DNA of 41,674 nucleotides from Mesostigma viride (lineage: Eukaryota > Streptophyta > Mesostigmatophyceae > Mesostigmatales > Mesostigmataceae): contig RPFO01001130.1 in the NCBI GenBank assembly GCA_009746045.1, forward strand, positions 71,501 to 113,174, read 5' to 3'. A program made the position numbers and the translations under genes. How positions within the stretch are numbered: position 1 is the first letter of the stretch; every line of letters starts with the position of its first letter. A model generated the notes under the pieces. It was not told the DNA's origin. It saw only the letters and a list, made by a program, of their open reading frames with translations, and made no database searches. Shown one piece after another: positions 31,039 through 41,100 of this stretch.

Positions 31039-31419
31039 ATGTTCGTGACCATGAACGACATTCTGAACTGCATCGAGGCCTGCAAGCCGGGTAGTGGCGG
31101 GTACATCCAGGACGGCACTGAACGGGCCCGCAACGCCGCAGAGGTGGCGCGCATATCCTGCATCATCGCCGGAAAGCCTGACCCGTACGATGACAACTAC
31201 CGTTTAGAGTTAGAACAGCTTGACAATCCTTTGACCCTCCTAGCCGCCGCCTCACGCGCACTAGGTAGCGAGGCGACCCCGGACGACGTTCACAAGGTGT
31301 GCGAGGACCTCGCGGTTCTCTCCATCATGGCCGGTTGCGTCACGGGCAGGCAGTCCATCTCTTCGCCGACATTCGCGAAGGTGAAGGAGCAACTGCAACT
31401 CTGGAGAGACATTCGCTAA
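31039..31419 (+). CDS. Right-most viral gene, unknown function (126 aa)
   Basis: Starts MFVTMNDILNCIEACKPGSG. It is predicted to be mostly helical, with alanine-rich stretches (LTLLAAASRALGSE, LAVLSIMAGCV) and an amphipathic end (FAKVKEQLQLWRDIR). There is no signal peptide and no recognised domain. The stop codon TAA lies at the inner TIR edge: its last two bases are the first two of the right TIR (31418). Gene content therefore runs right up to the repeat. Confidence 0.7.
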   Translation: MFVTMNDILNCIEACKPGSGGYIQDGTERARNAAEVARISCIIAGKPDPYDDNYRLELEQLDNPLTLLAAASRALGSEATPDDVHKVCEDLAVLSIMAGCVTGRQSISSPTFAKVKEQLQLWRDIR

Positions 31420-31563
31420 CCCCGCCACCCCCTCTCCCGCCCTTCCCGAGTACCGCGAGGACGCAGACCCCTGCACGAAAGTTCCGCGAATTTCCCGACC
31501 AGGGCTGGGTTTTCCAGCGACCCGGGTGCGCGCTGGGGGGTGAGCTTGACTTTTCGAGGTCCC

Positions 31564-31614
31564 GCGTTCTGCTCAACTTTTGAATGCTTTTGTTATAAAA
31601 GTTGAGCAGAACGC
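31564..31614. repeat. 51-nt hairpin, right TIR unit 2
   Basis: Mirror of 14062-14112. Its spacer is in opposite orientation to the left-end copies, so recombination between ends would invert the viral interior. Confidence 0.85.
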
Positions 31615-31752
31615 TGAACCTTCTCCCGCTGTTCTCACACACCCCCGCTGTCCGCGGTCGGTCATGGTTGAGCAAAACGGAAGTCACATTTTTTCACGCC
31701 GCCCATCGACCCGGGTGCGCGCTGGGCGGTGAGCTTGACTTTTCGAGGTCCC

Positions 31753-31803
31753 GCGTTCTGCTCAACTTTTGAATGCTTTTGTTATAAAAGTTGAGCAGAA
31801 CGC
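31753..31803. repeat. 51-nt hairpin, right TIR unit 1
   Basis: Mirror of 13873-13923 with perfect 18-bp arms. Confidence 0.85.
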
Positions 31804-32089
31804 TACACCCTCTCCCACAGTTTTCACCCACCCCCGCTGTCCGCGGTCGGTCATGGTTGAGCAAAACGGAAGTCACACTTTTCACGCCCGTCACGAACCA
31901 TCGCACCCCCAGGCTCGGGAGTAGGAGGGGATCGGTAGGCGGCAGACCCACGGCTGGTGGTGACGGATGCCAGCATTATAAAGCACCTCTAAAGCCCGGC
32001 GACCCTTGAGCCAAGGTTGGCGGGCGTTGAGAAGGGGCAGTAAGCCCGTGACGGGTGTCAGTAAAAAAGTCAAAAAACTCCAATATTTT

Positions 32090-32168
32090 ATCACTCAATT
32101 ATCACTCAATCATCATCACTCAATAATAGCTCCCCGGTACCCCACAAGCCCCTATCACTCAATAGGGG
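32090..32168 (-). repeat. Terminal hairpin and iterons, right end
   Basis: Mirror of 13508-13586: four ATCACTCAA iterons (32090, 32101, 32115, 32154) and the CCCCTAT/ATAGGGG stem at 32149-32168. Confidence 0.75.
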
Positions 32169-32170
32169 TT

Positions 32171-32176
32171 ATATAT
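32171..32176. repeat. Putative target-site duplication, right (ATATAT)
   Basis: Matches 13500-13505. It lies in a longer TA run, so the register is uncertain. Confidence 0.5.
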
Positions 32177-32184
32177 ATATTTAA

Positions 32185-33432
32185 AAACGCATCCAGTCGG
32201 CCTTGGCGCAGCTGGTCCCGGGCCCCGACCTCCCGCCACATGCTATTCGCATTGCCTCCCTGCCTGCACGGATGGGTGGCTGCGGTCTGACTCGTGCCGC
32301 CCGGCTGGCCCCAGCAGCATTTTTGGGCTCCGTCGCTCAGTCGTGGGCGGAAAGCTGCCGGCTCCTGCCCCTTTTGGCAACGGCAGCGCCTGACCTCCTG
32401 GACCCCAGCAGCCCTTTGCCCTTCGTCACCGCCATCCAGGAGGCCTATGCTGAGATCCAGCAGGCCTGTTCTCCCGTCCGTGCCGCTCAGGCGGTACAGC
32501 GCCACCTCCCTCGCGGCACTCCCTCGGTCGCCTCCGTTCAATCTCCCGCCGCATTCCCTGCTCGCGTCATCGATAAACACCAGAAAACCTACGCGGGTAT
32601 TCTGCACACGGCTGATTGGATTGCTCTTTTCGCGGACCTCAACGCCCAGGGACGTGCGTGGCTGTTCTCGCTTTCCTTGCGGAGTGTGGGCTCGGCGTAC
32701 CTTCGTGCTCTTCCCATGGCCCCCCCATTCGCCTTGGCTCCCAGCCACTACTCGGTGGCGCTCCGGCACCAGCTATTTGCCCCGCAGCCTCTTGTTCCGG
32801 CCGGGCGGCCTTGTGGTAGCTGTGGGCAGCCGCTGGATCCCACGGGGACTCACTACCTTGCCTGCATGGGGGGCCAACAGAATCAGAATTGGTATTTGTA
32901 TTTGCACACTGTCCTCCTGACGGTGGTGCTCGCCATGATTCGGTCGGTTTTCCCCCACGCGAACATCCGATCCGAGGATGCGGATGGCGCTGCCTTCTAT
33001 TCCCCCAACCACCGGCCTGACATCGTGGTGCTGGACTTTGAGGGGGGTGGCCGGCATCTGCTTATTGACGTTTCGGTGGCGCGGCCCTTGGCTCTTAGCC
33101 ACGTGGCTGGGGCCTCCCTCACGGCAGGTTACACGGCGGACCGGGCGGAGCGGGCCAAGCTCCTGGCCTACGGCGACGTCGGGCACCATCGTGTGGTGCC
33201 CTTTGTCCTGGAGGAGTTTGGGGCCATGGGGCCCCTGACCTCCGCCTTCTTCAAGGAGTGTTGCCGGCTCCGGGAGGACCGGCTGGACCTGGAGGGCCAG
33301 CGGGCCCCATGGTCGGCGCGGACCTGGACGTCATATTGGCGTCAGCGCTTGTCGGTGGCGCTGACTCGGGCCATGGCTGACATCATGCTCCGCCGTACGC
33401 GGGCTGATTTTGCGGTGCAGCAGGGCTATTAG
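32185..33432 (+). pseudogene. 5'-truncated LINE: C-terminal zinc knuckle and endonuclease-like region
   Basis: Open frame of ~410 codons that begins directly at the provirus junction with no initiator ATG of its own. LPARMGGCGLTRA is the usual post-thumb segment of LINE polyproteins. A CGSCGQPL...THYLAC knuckle (C-x2-C-x9-H-x3-C) and RPDIVV...LLIDVSV fit the restriction-like endonuclease found at the C-terminus of R2-like LINEs. The reverse transcriptase part is absent, and none of it appears on the other side of the provirus. It is therefore a 5'-truncated copy, not one split by the virus. The frame is intact, implying a young copy. Confidence 0.75.
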
Positions 33433-33507
33433 GTTCCTCCCGTTAGGCGTTTCCATTGGTCTTATCGTAGTATAGAGCTTTGACATGGCTCTGTATATAG
33501 GTTTATA

Positions 33508-33632
33508 GCTGGGCGTTTGCTTTGGTTTGAGTGATTTCACTCTGCTGTAAGTAATTATATTTTTAATATATATTTAAAAATATAATTACTTACAGCAGAG
33601 TGAAATCACTCAAACCAAAGCAAACGCCCAGC
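33508..33632. repeat. Perfect foldback: 59-bp stem, 7-nt loop
   Basis: 33508-33566 and 33574-33632 are exact reverse complements around TATATAT. Each arm carries TTGAGTGAT or its complement (33527-33535, 33605-33613), the same 9-mer that forms the viral terminal iterons. The right arm runs into CCAGCGCTCGCAGTATATAT, also found at the provirus left junction. It could be a miniature foldback element mobilised by viral proteins, or an unrelated host hairpin. Confidence 0.8.
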
Positions 33633-33647
33633 GCTCGCAGTATATAT
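33628..33647 (+). other. Second copy of integration-site motif
   Basis: CCAGCGCTCGCAGTATATAT is identical to 13486-13505. It is followed by the palindrome CACGTGACGTCACGTG (33651-33666) and a (TTAA)n run (33669-33686). Confidence 0.65.
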
Positions 33648-33686
33648 GCTCACGTGACGTCACGTGTCTATTAATTAATTAATTAA

Positions 33687-33958
33687 CCAGCGCCAGGGTT
33701 ACACGGCGGATGGGCTGAGCGGGCCCGCAAGCTCCTAGCCTAAGGCGATGTTGGGCACCGTCGCCGGTGTCGTGCATGCCCTATGTCCTGGATCAAGAGG
33801 AAGTCCATGCACCGACCGGTCGGGCCCCATGGTCGGCACATGCCTCGGGACTACATACTGACACCAGCGCAGGCCTGTTGTTGGCGCTTACCCGGGCTAT
33901 AGCCGACATCACTGCTCCGCCGCACGCGGGCCGTTTTTGCGGTGCTGCGTGGCTTTTA
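33687..33958 (+). pseudogene. Decayed second LINE C-terminal fragment
   Basis: GGTTACACGGCGGA at 33698 and the sequence after it align with ~33125-33190 of the neighbouring LINE copy. The part from CGGGCCCCATGGTCGG to the stop aligns with 33301-33432. The middle is deleted, and the frame is broken by stops and indels. It begins just after (TTAA)n-CCAGCGC, the same sequence that precedes the provirus. Confidence 0.7.
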
Positions 33959-34020
33959 GGTTGTTTGGCCATACCTATGTATGTACCTCCATGACCACCG
34001 CCGCTGGTGCATGGAGCAAC

Positions 34021-34391
34021 CCCGCCCTACCCCGGATCGTCAAGCGTGACCTCTTCAAGGTCGTCATTCTGACGATCCTGACCTACGGCGCCGAGACGTG
34101 GGCACTGACGCAGGAGCTGGAACAACGACTCGACGGCGCCGTCACCAAGATGCTGCGCAAGGCCCTTAACTTCCCCTTTGGTTTCACATTAGTAATGCGG
34201 ATTTGTACGCTGATTTGCCCTATGTTTCCCACATTATTAGGCACAGGCGCCTGGGCCTAGCCGGGCACCTGGCCCGCACAGATCAGGTAGATACATCAGA
34301 TAGACTAGCTGGCACCAAGCCCGCCCAGCCTGGGCGATATGTCCTCACCTGGCGTGCCCCCGGCCGCGCGCGGCAGGGCCGCCACCCGTGA
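34021..34391 (+). pseudogene. LINE reverse transcriptase thumb fragment
   Basis: Reads VILTILTYGAETWAL, LDGAVTKMLRKALNF and, in another frame, ADLPYVSHIIRHRRL and GLAGHLARTDQ. These are the conserved tail of LINE reverse transcriptases. It is frameshifted near 34180-34205. The same family, in opposite orientation, lies at 34656-35955. Confidence 0.75.
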
Positions 34392-34519
34392 GTTTTCGTG
34401 ATAGACTCGGCATGGACATGTACGTGCTTCACTAGACGTGACGCGCTCACCCCCGGGCAGCCTCCTGGTTTGTCTGTAATACTGGAGGCAGATGGTGCGC
34501 AAGGATAGATGGCAAGTAG

Positions 34520-34541
34520 TAAGTAAGTAAGTAAGTAAGTA
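34520..34541 (+). repeat. (TAAG)n microsatellite
   Basis: Five and a half TAAG units, possibly the 3' tail of the preceding LINE fragment. Confidence 0.8.
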
Positions 34542-34655
34542 CTTGCGTGTCATGCGCAAAGGCATGCCACGGAGTACTATGCTAATCTCATTAGAAAAAT
34601 AATTACACAAAAGGTTAGACAAATATCGTCTGCATCATCCCCCAACCGTTAAGCA

Positions 34656-35955
34656 CTAGATGGGGATGTAATCCTCATCCGAGCTGTCCTCTACTGTAAT
34701 GGCAGACGAGGCGGTAGTGTAGCGGCTATCCTCAGGACCAATAACCTCCACCTGCGGACTTCTACCCTGGCTAGCAACGGGCCGCGGGGCCCGTGGGGAG
34801 AAAACAGGAGCATACCCCTCGGGGAGGTGCTTATCGCAGATGGCAGCCCATTTCTCCTTGTCAATCATGCGGGCGCGGAGTACGGATAGTCCCAGAAGCC
34901 CTGCATCTTCAAGCAGTTGTGTCACATAGGTCCGGGTCGCGCCGCGCCGGTGCCCGGCGCGCGCAAGTTTGCCAGTGGGTTGCGATGGGACAAGGGGACC
35001 CTGCCATAGTAGGAGGAGGTGTCTACCTGGTTGGCCCGTCTTATTAAGCCCCCGGCAGGGCCCACATCGGTATTCACCTGGTCTGTGCGGGCAAGATGGC
35101 CGGCAAAGAGGAGGCGGCGGTGTCGGATGGTATGGGTGACAAGAGGGAGCTCGCAGTAGAGCTCGGCCCGGGTGCGGCGTTCTTGGTAGCGGACGCCGAG
35201 GATATGACGGAGCATTCGAGTGACGGTGCCGTCAAGCTGCTGGCTCAGCGCCTGGTCCAGGGTCCACGCCTCGCAGCCATAAAGGAGGATGCTGAGGACA
35301 AGGGCCTTGAACAGAATGCGCTTGCGTCGCTCACTCAGGTAGCGACAGGTCCAGAACCTGTCGAGGCGGCGGAGGGCCGCCCAGGCCTGGCCAATGCGGG
35401 TGTTGATGTCGTCGGCCGTGGAGGGAAGCCAGCTGCCAAGGAGCTTGAAGCGAATCGCCGGGGGGACGGGGCTGCCGTCTAGCAAGAGGAGGGTGGGTGG
35501 GGCTATCCCAGCAGGGAAGCCGATGGCCATGACCTCCGTTTTCTTGCTGATCATAAGCCCCACCACCCGCGCTTCCAGTGATAAGCTGTCTAGCCACAGT
35601 TGGGCTGACTCTGGGGTTTCCACGAGTGTCGTGTCATCAGCGTAGATCAGATCGCTCAGGCGGTAGGGTGGGTCAACCCCGCCGTAGCTGGCGTACTCCG
35701 TGACCTCGATCCCCGGCGGGCGCCCCTCCACCCGGGCGAAGCGGGCTTGTGCACGCCGCATAATATAGTCCACCATAATGATGAATAGATATGGGGAGAG
35801 CACACAGCCCTGCCGCCTGTGGCACACCCCGGTGTGCAGGGGAAACGCCGGAGTGACGCCGTCGGCGGTACGGACCTGGGCTTGGGACCCTTCATAGAAC
35901 TGGCGGATGATCTCAACGATGTACGATGGGACACGGATGTTGCATCCCAACGCAA
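34656..35955 (-). pseudogene. LINE reverse transcriptase, 5'-truncated, one frameshift
   Basis: The minus-strand frame 35950-34922 has reverse transcriptase motifs: LHTGVCHRRQGCVLSPYLF, the catalytic DLIYADDTTLVE, FKLLGSWL, ILLYGCEAWTL and RRLLFAGHLARTDQ. A second frame (34925-34656) continues with VTQLLEDAGLLG and DKEKWAAICDKHLP, the usual end of such proteins. The frames join near 34960-34980 (GCGCGCGCC), where one base is missing. The N-terminal fingers and any upstream endonuclease are gone, so it is not autonomous. Confidence 0.82.
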
Positions 35956-36377
35956 CAGTAGCCTGTGTTACGCTCCCGCCGTAACTGCTTGGACGTAGAG
36001 TTTGTTACGTCCGTTCAATCGCCCCAGGTTCCGCTGAATTTGGACAAGTGTGCAGAAAGTTATACATCATGATACCGACTTGGTGCAGCCGGTTATGCAT
36101 GTACCCGGTCGGAACCAATGTGGTACCGTCCGGCAGGTTTAGGTATATCGTCAGCACCTGCGCTGTGTAGTACCTACCGTGGCAACAACAGCCAGCATGC
36201 ACCCTTGTGCCGAATGCGTCTCTAATTGTGTGTACCATGTTTGCTAAGGGCCGGATGGCCCGGCGCCTTTTAGTAGGACCAAAAGACAAGTGGGAATTGT
36301 GGACATAAATGTGTGTGCCACGTACTTAGTATTATTTGTGTGGTTGCGCCCGACGGCCCATGTCGGCCCACTGTCAA
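35956..36377. other. Non-coding spacer
   Basis: A 94-codon minus-strand frame (36289-36005) exists but has no recognised motif, and it does not continue the reverse transcriptase. I see no other feature. Confidence 0.4.
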
Positions 36378-38155
36378 TGTCCCAATGTCCAGGAAAAGGC
36401 CTCAATTGAGGCCTTTTTTATATTGGGTGTTGCATGCAGCCAAACAACTTTTTTCCAAATATGAGCATAGGCCATGCATTATTATGATTGTTTTGGGGTT
36501 GCCAGCACTTAACATCAGTCATATAGCCCCAATACCTATTTAATTATGATTTAACAAAACAGGGTGTCGCTGCGGTGGCACCATAAACACAGCATGACCA
36601 TAGATGCAAGCAGAAAAAAGGCGCTAGTACTCAGTTCCCTCTGCCTCTTAGGTGTCTTTTGGACCTTACGAGGTTTCCCCACAACACGGTAAGCATGGCA
36701 TGACATGGCATGCTCCCCAAGGGACGCCTCATACACAATTGCACGGCCGGGGCTGTCGCGCAGCACTGCAGGCAGCAACAGCCTGCCATGGGTATTGCAC
36801 GTAACCATGAGGAATCCAAAGCCTCTATTACAAACACGCACAAGGATCATGCATTATAATGATAGGTGTGACCTTCCAAGCGCTCAGCTTCACTCACATA
36901 GCCCCAATATCTACGTTGTTACGGTATATTCTGACAGGGGTTTGCTGCCGCGGCAGCAGATGAACAGCACATGGCAAGATATACAAGCATAACTGGACAC
37001 CATTTGCACTGTCTTCTAGACCTCTAGCTTGATTTTAAGCTTTGCAAGGGTTGCCTGAGACATGGCCAGCATGGCAGGAACTGCCATGCTTCTTATGGAA
37101 AGCAAACACGTCTACACGGTGGGGGCCAGCCGCAGAGCACTGCACGAAGTAATATAGCCTGCCTTACGTCACCTCGGCACTAGGCGCCGATAGGCAGCTA
37201 AAAACTGGCGATATCACAAGCAAATCGATGCCATTCCCTTTCTACCACCAGGACGCACTTACCTTTCACACCCGTCACACCCGGGATCACTAAGCACGCA
37301 TATGCGTTGGCGCTGAACGTGGCTGCATCAGAAAAGCTGTTCAAGCTCGGCGTTTTCAAGTTGTCCGGAAGCGATGCAGCCCGCAAATCTGGCCGGACAG
37401 ACGCTCCATGCGTCGTCCATTGACGTATGAAAGCGGCTGCAGCGGCCTCACCAGCGCTGTTCGCATAATTGCGCTCCCATATCTGGGGGCGCGCGCGCGT
37501 TTATTGTCCGCAACCCAGTTTTTCCTAGCTAAAAACACCCCTTCCTCTACCTATGGATTCACGACAAAAGGCTCAAATATAACCAGCGCCCCTTTAGTCA
37601 CGGCTGCCCCAACATCCCCCCCGCCGTTCCGCTAGTCTCCTTCCCGACATATCGAAGCATCGTCCTGCTGGCAGGCGCACTATCAACGCCATCTACGCCC
37701 CATCTGAACTTCACTAACCTGGCATTCAGCACACAAATAACGAACCCACGAATTTATAAATCGACTTTTGACACATTTAGCGGTCGGGCTAGCTTCAAGG
37801 ATAATTTATCTGCCCAACGCGCTCCATACTTCTCGAAATGATGCACGAACGTGGCCATACGGTCCATTTTACTCGAGGCCGCCATGGTCGTGCATTCGTG
37901 AAAATTCCTCGTCCCGTTGCACGAAAGTGGCCAAAATAGGTACTTTTCCACCTCACGTATTTTTCAGTAACCGTCGACCCCTGTCGACCCCAACGGGTCA
38001 GGACGCTCAGCACATGTACCAGATTCGCGCCACTGGGGCCGGACGACCCATAGGACCGGTCCTTCCCGCCAAAATACCGTACTTTGTGAGATCTTGGTAA
38101 AAAAGGCCTCAATTGAGCCAAAAGGCCTCAATTGAGGCCTCTGGACACTGAGACA
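36378..38155. mobile_element. Candidate non-autonomous DNA element with palindromic TIRs
   Basis: The left end TGTCCCAATGTCCAG is followed by GGCCTCAATTGAGGCC. The right end, read in reverse complement, is TGTCTCAGTGTCCAG (13 of 15 matching) followed by the same palindrome, partly duplicated. TCAA flanks both sides (36374-36377, 38156-38159), a possible 4-bp target duplication. No transposase is visible inside. Diverged direct repeats at ~36474-36606 and ~36849-36972 share CATAGCCCCAATA. The boundaries are my reading and need family-level confirmation. Confidence 0.42.
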
Positions 38156-38159
38156 TCAA

Positions 38160-41100
38160 GTGTGGTCAAGACAGAGCCGGTGGCAAGGAATATTAGCAAG
38201 GAAGGTGGCCCAACCTTCGCACGCGCTTGATACTCAGCTATGGAGTAGCGTCACTACCCTCCCCCTGGGGAGTGATTAGTTTTTCAACCTTGTCCCATTT
38301 AGGTAAAGCCGACCCTGGCATGATTGATAATTTGTATTAATGACGATATTGTAAATTGGCATTGCATCCCCTGTCCAGTAGGAAAAGATCTTTCGCATTT
38401 GAATTAGGTGCTACCTCGGCCCGAGGTTAGACGCCGGGGCTAGGATGTTACAATGGACTCGGAGGAACACCTGCAGCGGACAGCCCATGGCTGCAGCGTT
38501 TAAATTTAAACATCGTCATGCATTTTATCACCTGCCATCACTTTGATGCAGTCGGGCAAGCGACATAAGGTACGTTTTTCCTGTTGAGCAAGATCCGTAG
38601 TGCTGCCTTAGATATAGGACACCGGATACTCCACGAAATAAACAGATAGAAGCCTGGCAATCTTCTGTCTAGGTAGAGCCAAAACGTAGTGAATTTACCC
38701 TTGTTTTTGCAGCCCTGCCTGGGCAGCAACGTGTAATTTAGACCCCTTCTGCTGATCACGCACCTCGACCCCGGTGCAGCCCTTGACAGCAAGCGTTAGT
38801 AGCTCGTCCTTTTAGTGACGATTCCCTTCTCGTATGCATTATAAAAAGTATGATTTAGCTTTCACAGACCTGGCCGCCTGTCAAGTTGCTTTTGCCTGGC
38901 CGCCATAGCCCCTTTCCTTGATTATAAAGCGACCAGATTCGGGTCGCCCTGCATGATAGCAGAGTAAACTGAAATCTTGTGCGTCACTTGCTGCACGAAT
39001 CTGACCCTTTTTGACGATCCGGTTGCTGCGTAGAGTAACCTGTGGCATGGCTGGCGCAGATTAGCCCAAGTTGCCTGCGTTGGTTTCCCCTTTTTCTTTA
39101 TAAACACGAGAGGACAATAGATCTGCCCGGACACCAAGCCCCCGGTCGCCGAGCCTTTGTTTTCTGCATGATATTCGTGGTTCTTGGGAATTTACCCACT
39201 GGGTTTTTCCCATTCAGTTATTTTGACTGCGAGCAACGACATCGTTAGCCTCTTGCTTGTTGTTTTGAACTTTCATGTCAGCCCCCTTTGCTGGTTCATT
39301 GTCTCATGAGTGGTAGCAAGAATGTTTTTTCTCTCCCATATCCTTCGTGGATTGCTAATCCTTCTTGTTATCACGTCAACCTTTGGCATGTTCATACTTC
39401 GATTATGCTATTGTTGGCTTGTAATCCAATTTTCTGTGTGCAGCCCCATGTCACACAGTTCAATACGTCTCCCACCTGATTTCTGTTGTTTGGGCTTGAA
39501 ACCTAAATTTCTGTGTGTAGCCCCACCAGGTCACACATTTTATGTCACGCTTCTGACCAAGATGTTTGCACCAAACTTTTTATAGTTGGATAGCTGCAGA
39601 TTACCTTTCCTACAGCTGGAATCCCTCTATCTGCAGCAGGTTGCAGCTCATCACATCATGCCCATGAATCTCTGCTTCCGCCCCATGTGGCTATGACAAA
39701 CAGTTCAACCCTCTGCTGTCTCTCAGCTCTTGTCTCGTACCTCAAGTGCTTTTGGCTGTCCCATCCTACTGACGTGCCCTTGTACACTTTCCATAGTGAG
39801 AGCTGTGCGTTTACCTCGCTTTGGCAATAACCGCTACATTGCCCTGTGTTGTAGATGTAGCATGCTATTTTACTCTCACGTCACCGTCTTCGGATGGCTC
39901 ACCCTGTGGCATGTCCCCGTACAGCATCTGACCCAAGCACGTGCCATCAAGCACGTGATGTAGCCCCAAGCACGTGCCATCCTCACGTGTTTCTGTTCCC
40001 ACAAGTGCTCAGATGACGCTCGTATCAGCTTTGGCATCATGAGCCTAATTCTTATAGTATAAATCGTAACATCTTACCTTGGTATGTGTGTTGTACTGTA
40101 TCCTCCTAGTGATACTATATGACTCCGTGCCTGGTTATTTATTTTATTTGTCCCGTGCCCCCATGGTTGCTAAGGAGTAGCATTGGCTGCTCTAGTTGCC
40201 ATTCTACGTACGTCTTAAGTGTCTGCCTTGTTCACCCTTCCTACATTTTCTCCCTTGTATACGGTTCTCGTGGGACCCCACATACCGCAGGGTTCTTGCT
40301 ATCTTCCTAGCTTTGTACCCTGCCCTGTTATGTGAGGGGGGAGGGGTGCTACCGCAATAAAGCTAGCATTGTTGCTTGACAGCCACCCATACCCAGCCAA
40401 TCCTCGCTTCCTTGGCTAGTTTTTATTAGTTTTTGTAGGTGTATTTTCTGGCACGATCATGCGCACATGCACTTCCTATGTCTATTGTGCAGTGTTCCTT
40501 CTGCACCCCTATGAAGCTAGTGCTGTTTGCCTACTCTCGTGTGTTGGCTGTGCAGCCCTATAGGTGAAATGTCCCCTTTTGCTAAGCGTTGCTTTCGTTC
40601 TATACCCTATAAATGATAGCAAGCGCTTGTCCTTGGTGCGCGTCCCAGCTACACCGATAATCGGACATTACTGTATGGTGTTTTGAGGCGCACCATTGAT
40701 GGTAACCCTGACGCTTCCCTGCCATGTACTCTTGATGTCCATATCCCATGTGGTGTGCCGATGCACTGCCACAAGTGTCATAAGGGACTCGCCAGCCCCA
40801 AAGAGTCTTCTCTTCATTACCTATCATAGTGTATTCAATAAACTCGAGGTGTTGTTATGACGCTATGTTGTACCCAGTTGACGGAGACAACTGTTGTTCA
40901 GAAAGTTCTCCCTGGGTTCCTGCCACTCTTGACTGGTCCTTGGCCCCGCCTGCGCAGATCTACACCGCCTGCAGCCCTTATGATAGTTTCCGCATAGAGC
41001 ATGTTGTCACTTGCTCAATCATGATATCCTAGCTAAAGAATGTCTCTTTTGTTTAGCTCTGCCTGAGTGCATGAATCCTAGAGAAATCTACTCCCTTATT

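Larger units (their letters stand above)
31511..31885 (-). repeat. Tandem ~188-bp duplication inside right TIR
   Basis: Mirror image of 13791-14165, with the same half-sites and hairpins. Confidence 0.9.
13506..32170. mobile_element. Integrated Polinton-like virus (complete provirus, 18,665 bp)
   Basis: The element is bounded by 753-bp inverted repeats of equal length (coordinates pair as x + y = 45676). It encodes the PLV/virophage core: double-jelly-roll major capsid protein, penton, A32-like packaging ATPase, primase-helicase and tyrosine recombinase. Genes form two divergent blocks meeting at 21803-21841. No protein-primed DNA polymerase B, rve integrase or Ulp1-like protease was seen, which argues against a classical Polinton/Maverick. 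Matching TIRs suggest a recent insertion or an element under repair. The single-base frameshifts noted in individual genes could be decay or sequence error. Confidence 0.93.
31418..32170 (-). repeat. Right terminal inverted repeat
   Basis: Reverse complement of 13506-14258 with no length difference. It ends GGGGTT next to ATATAT. Confidence 0.95.

Noticed and set aside
34793-35645. Plus-strand frames antisense to the reverse transcriptase
   Set aside because: They mirror the minus-strand LINE coding sequence and carry no independent motif.
36005-36289. 94-codon minus-strand frame
   Set aside because: Lies just upstream of the LINE but does not match reverse transcriptase or endonuclease motifs. 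It may be chance.
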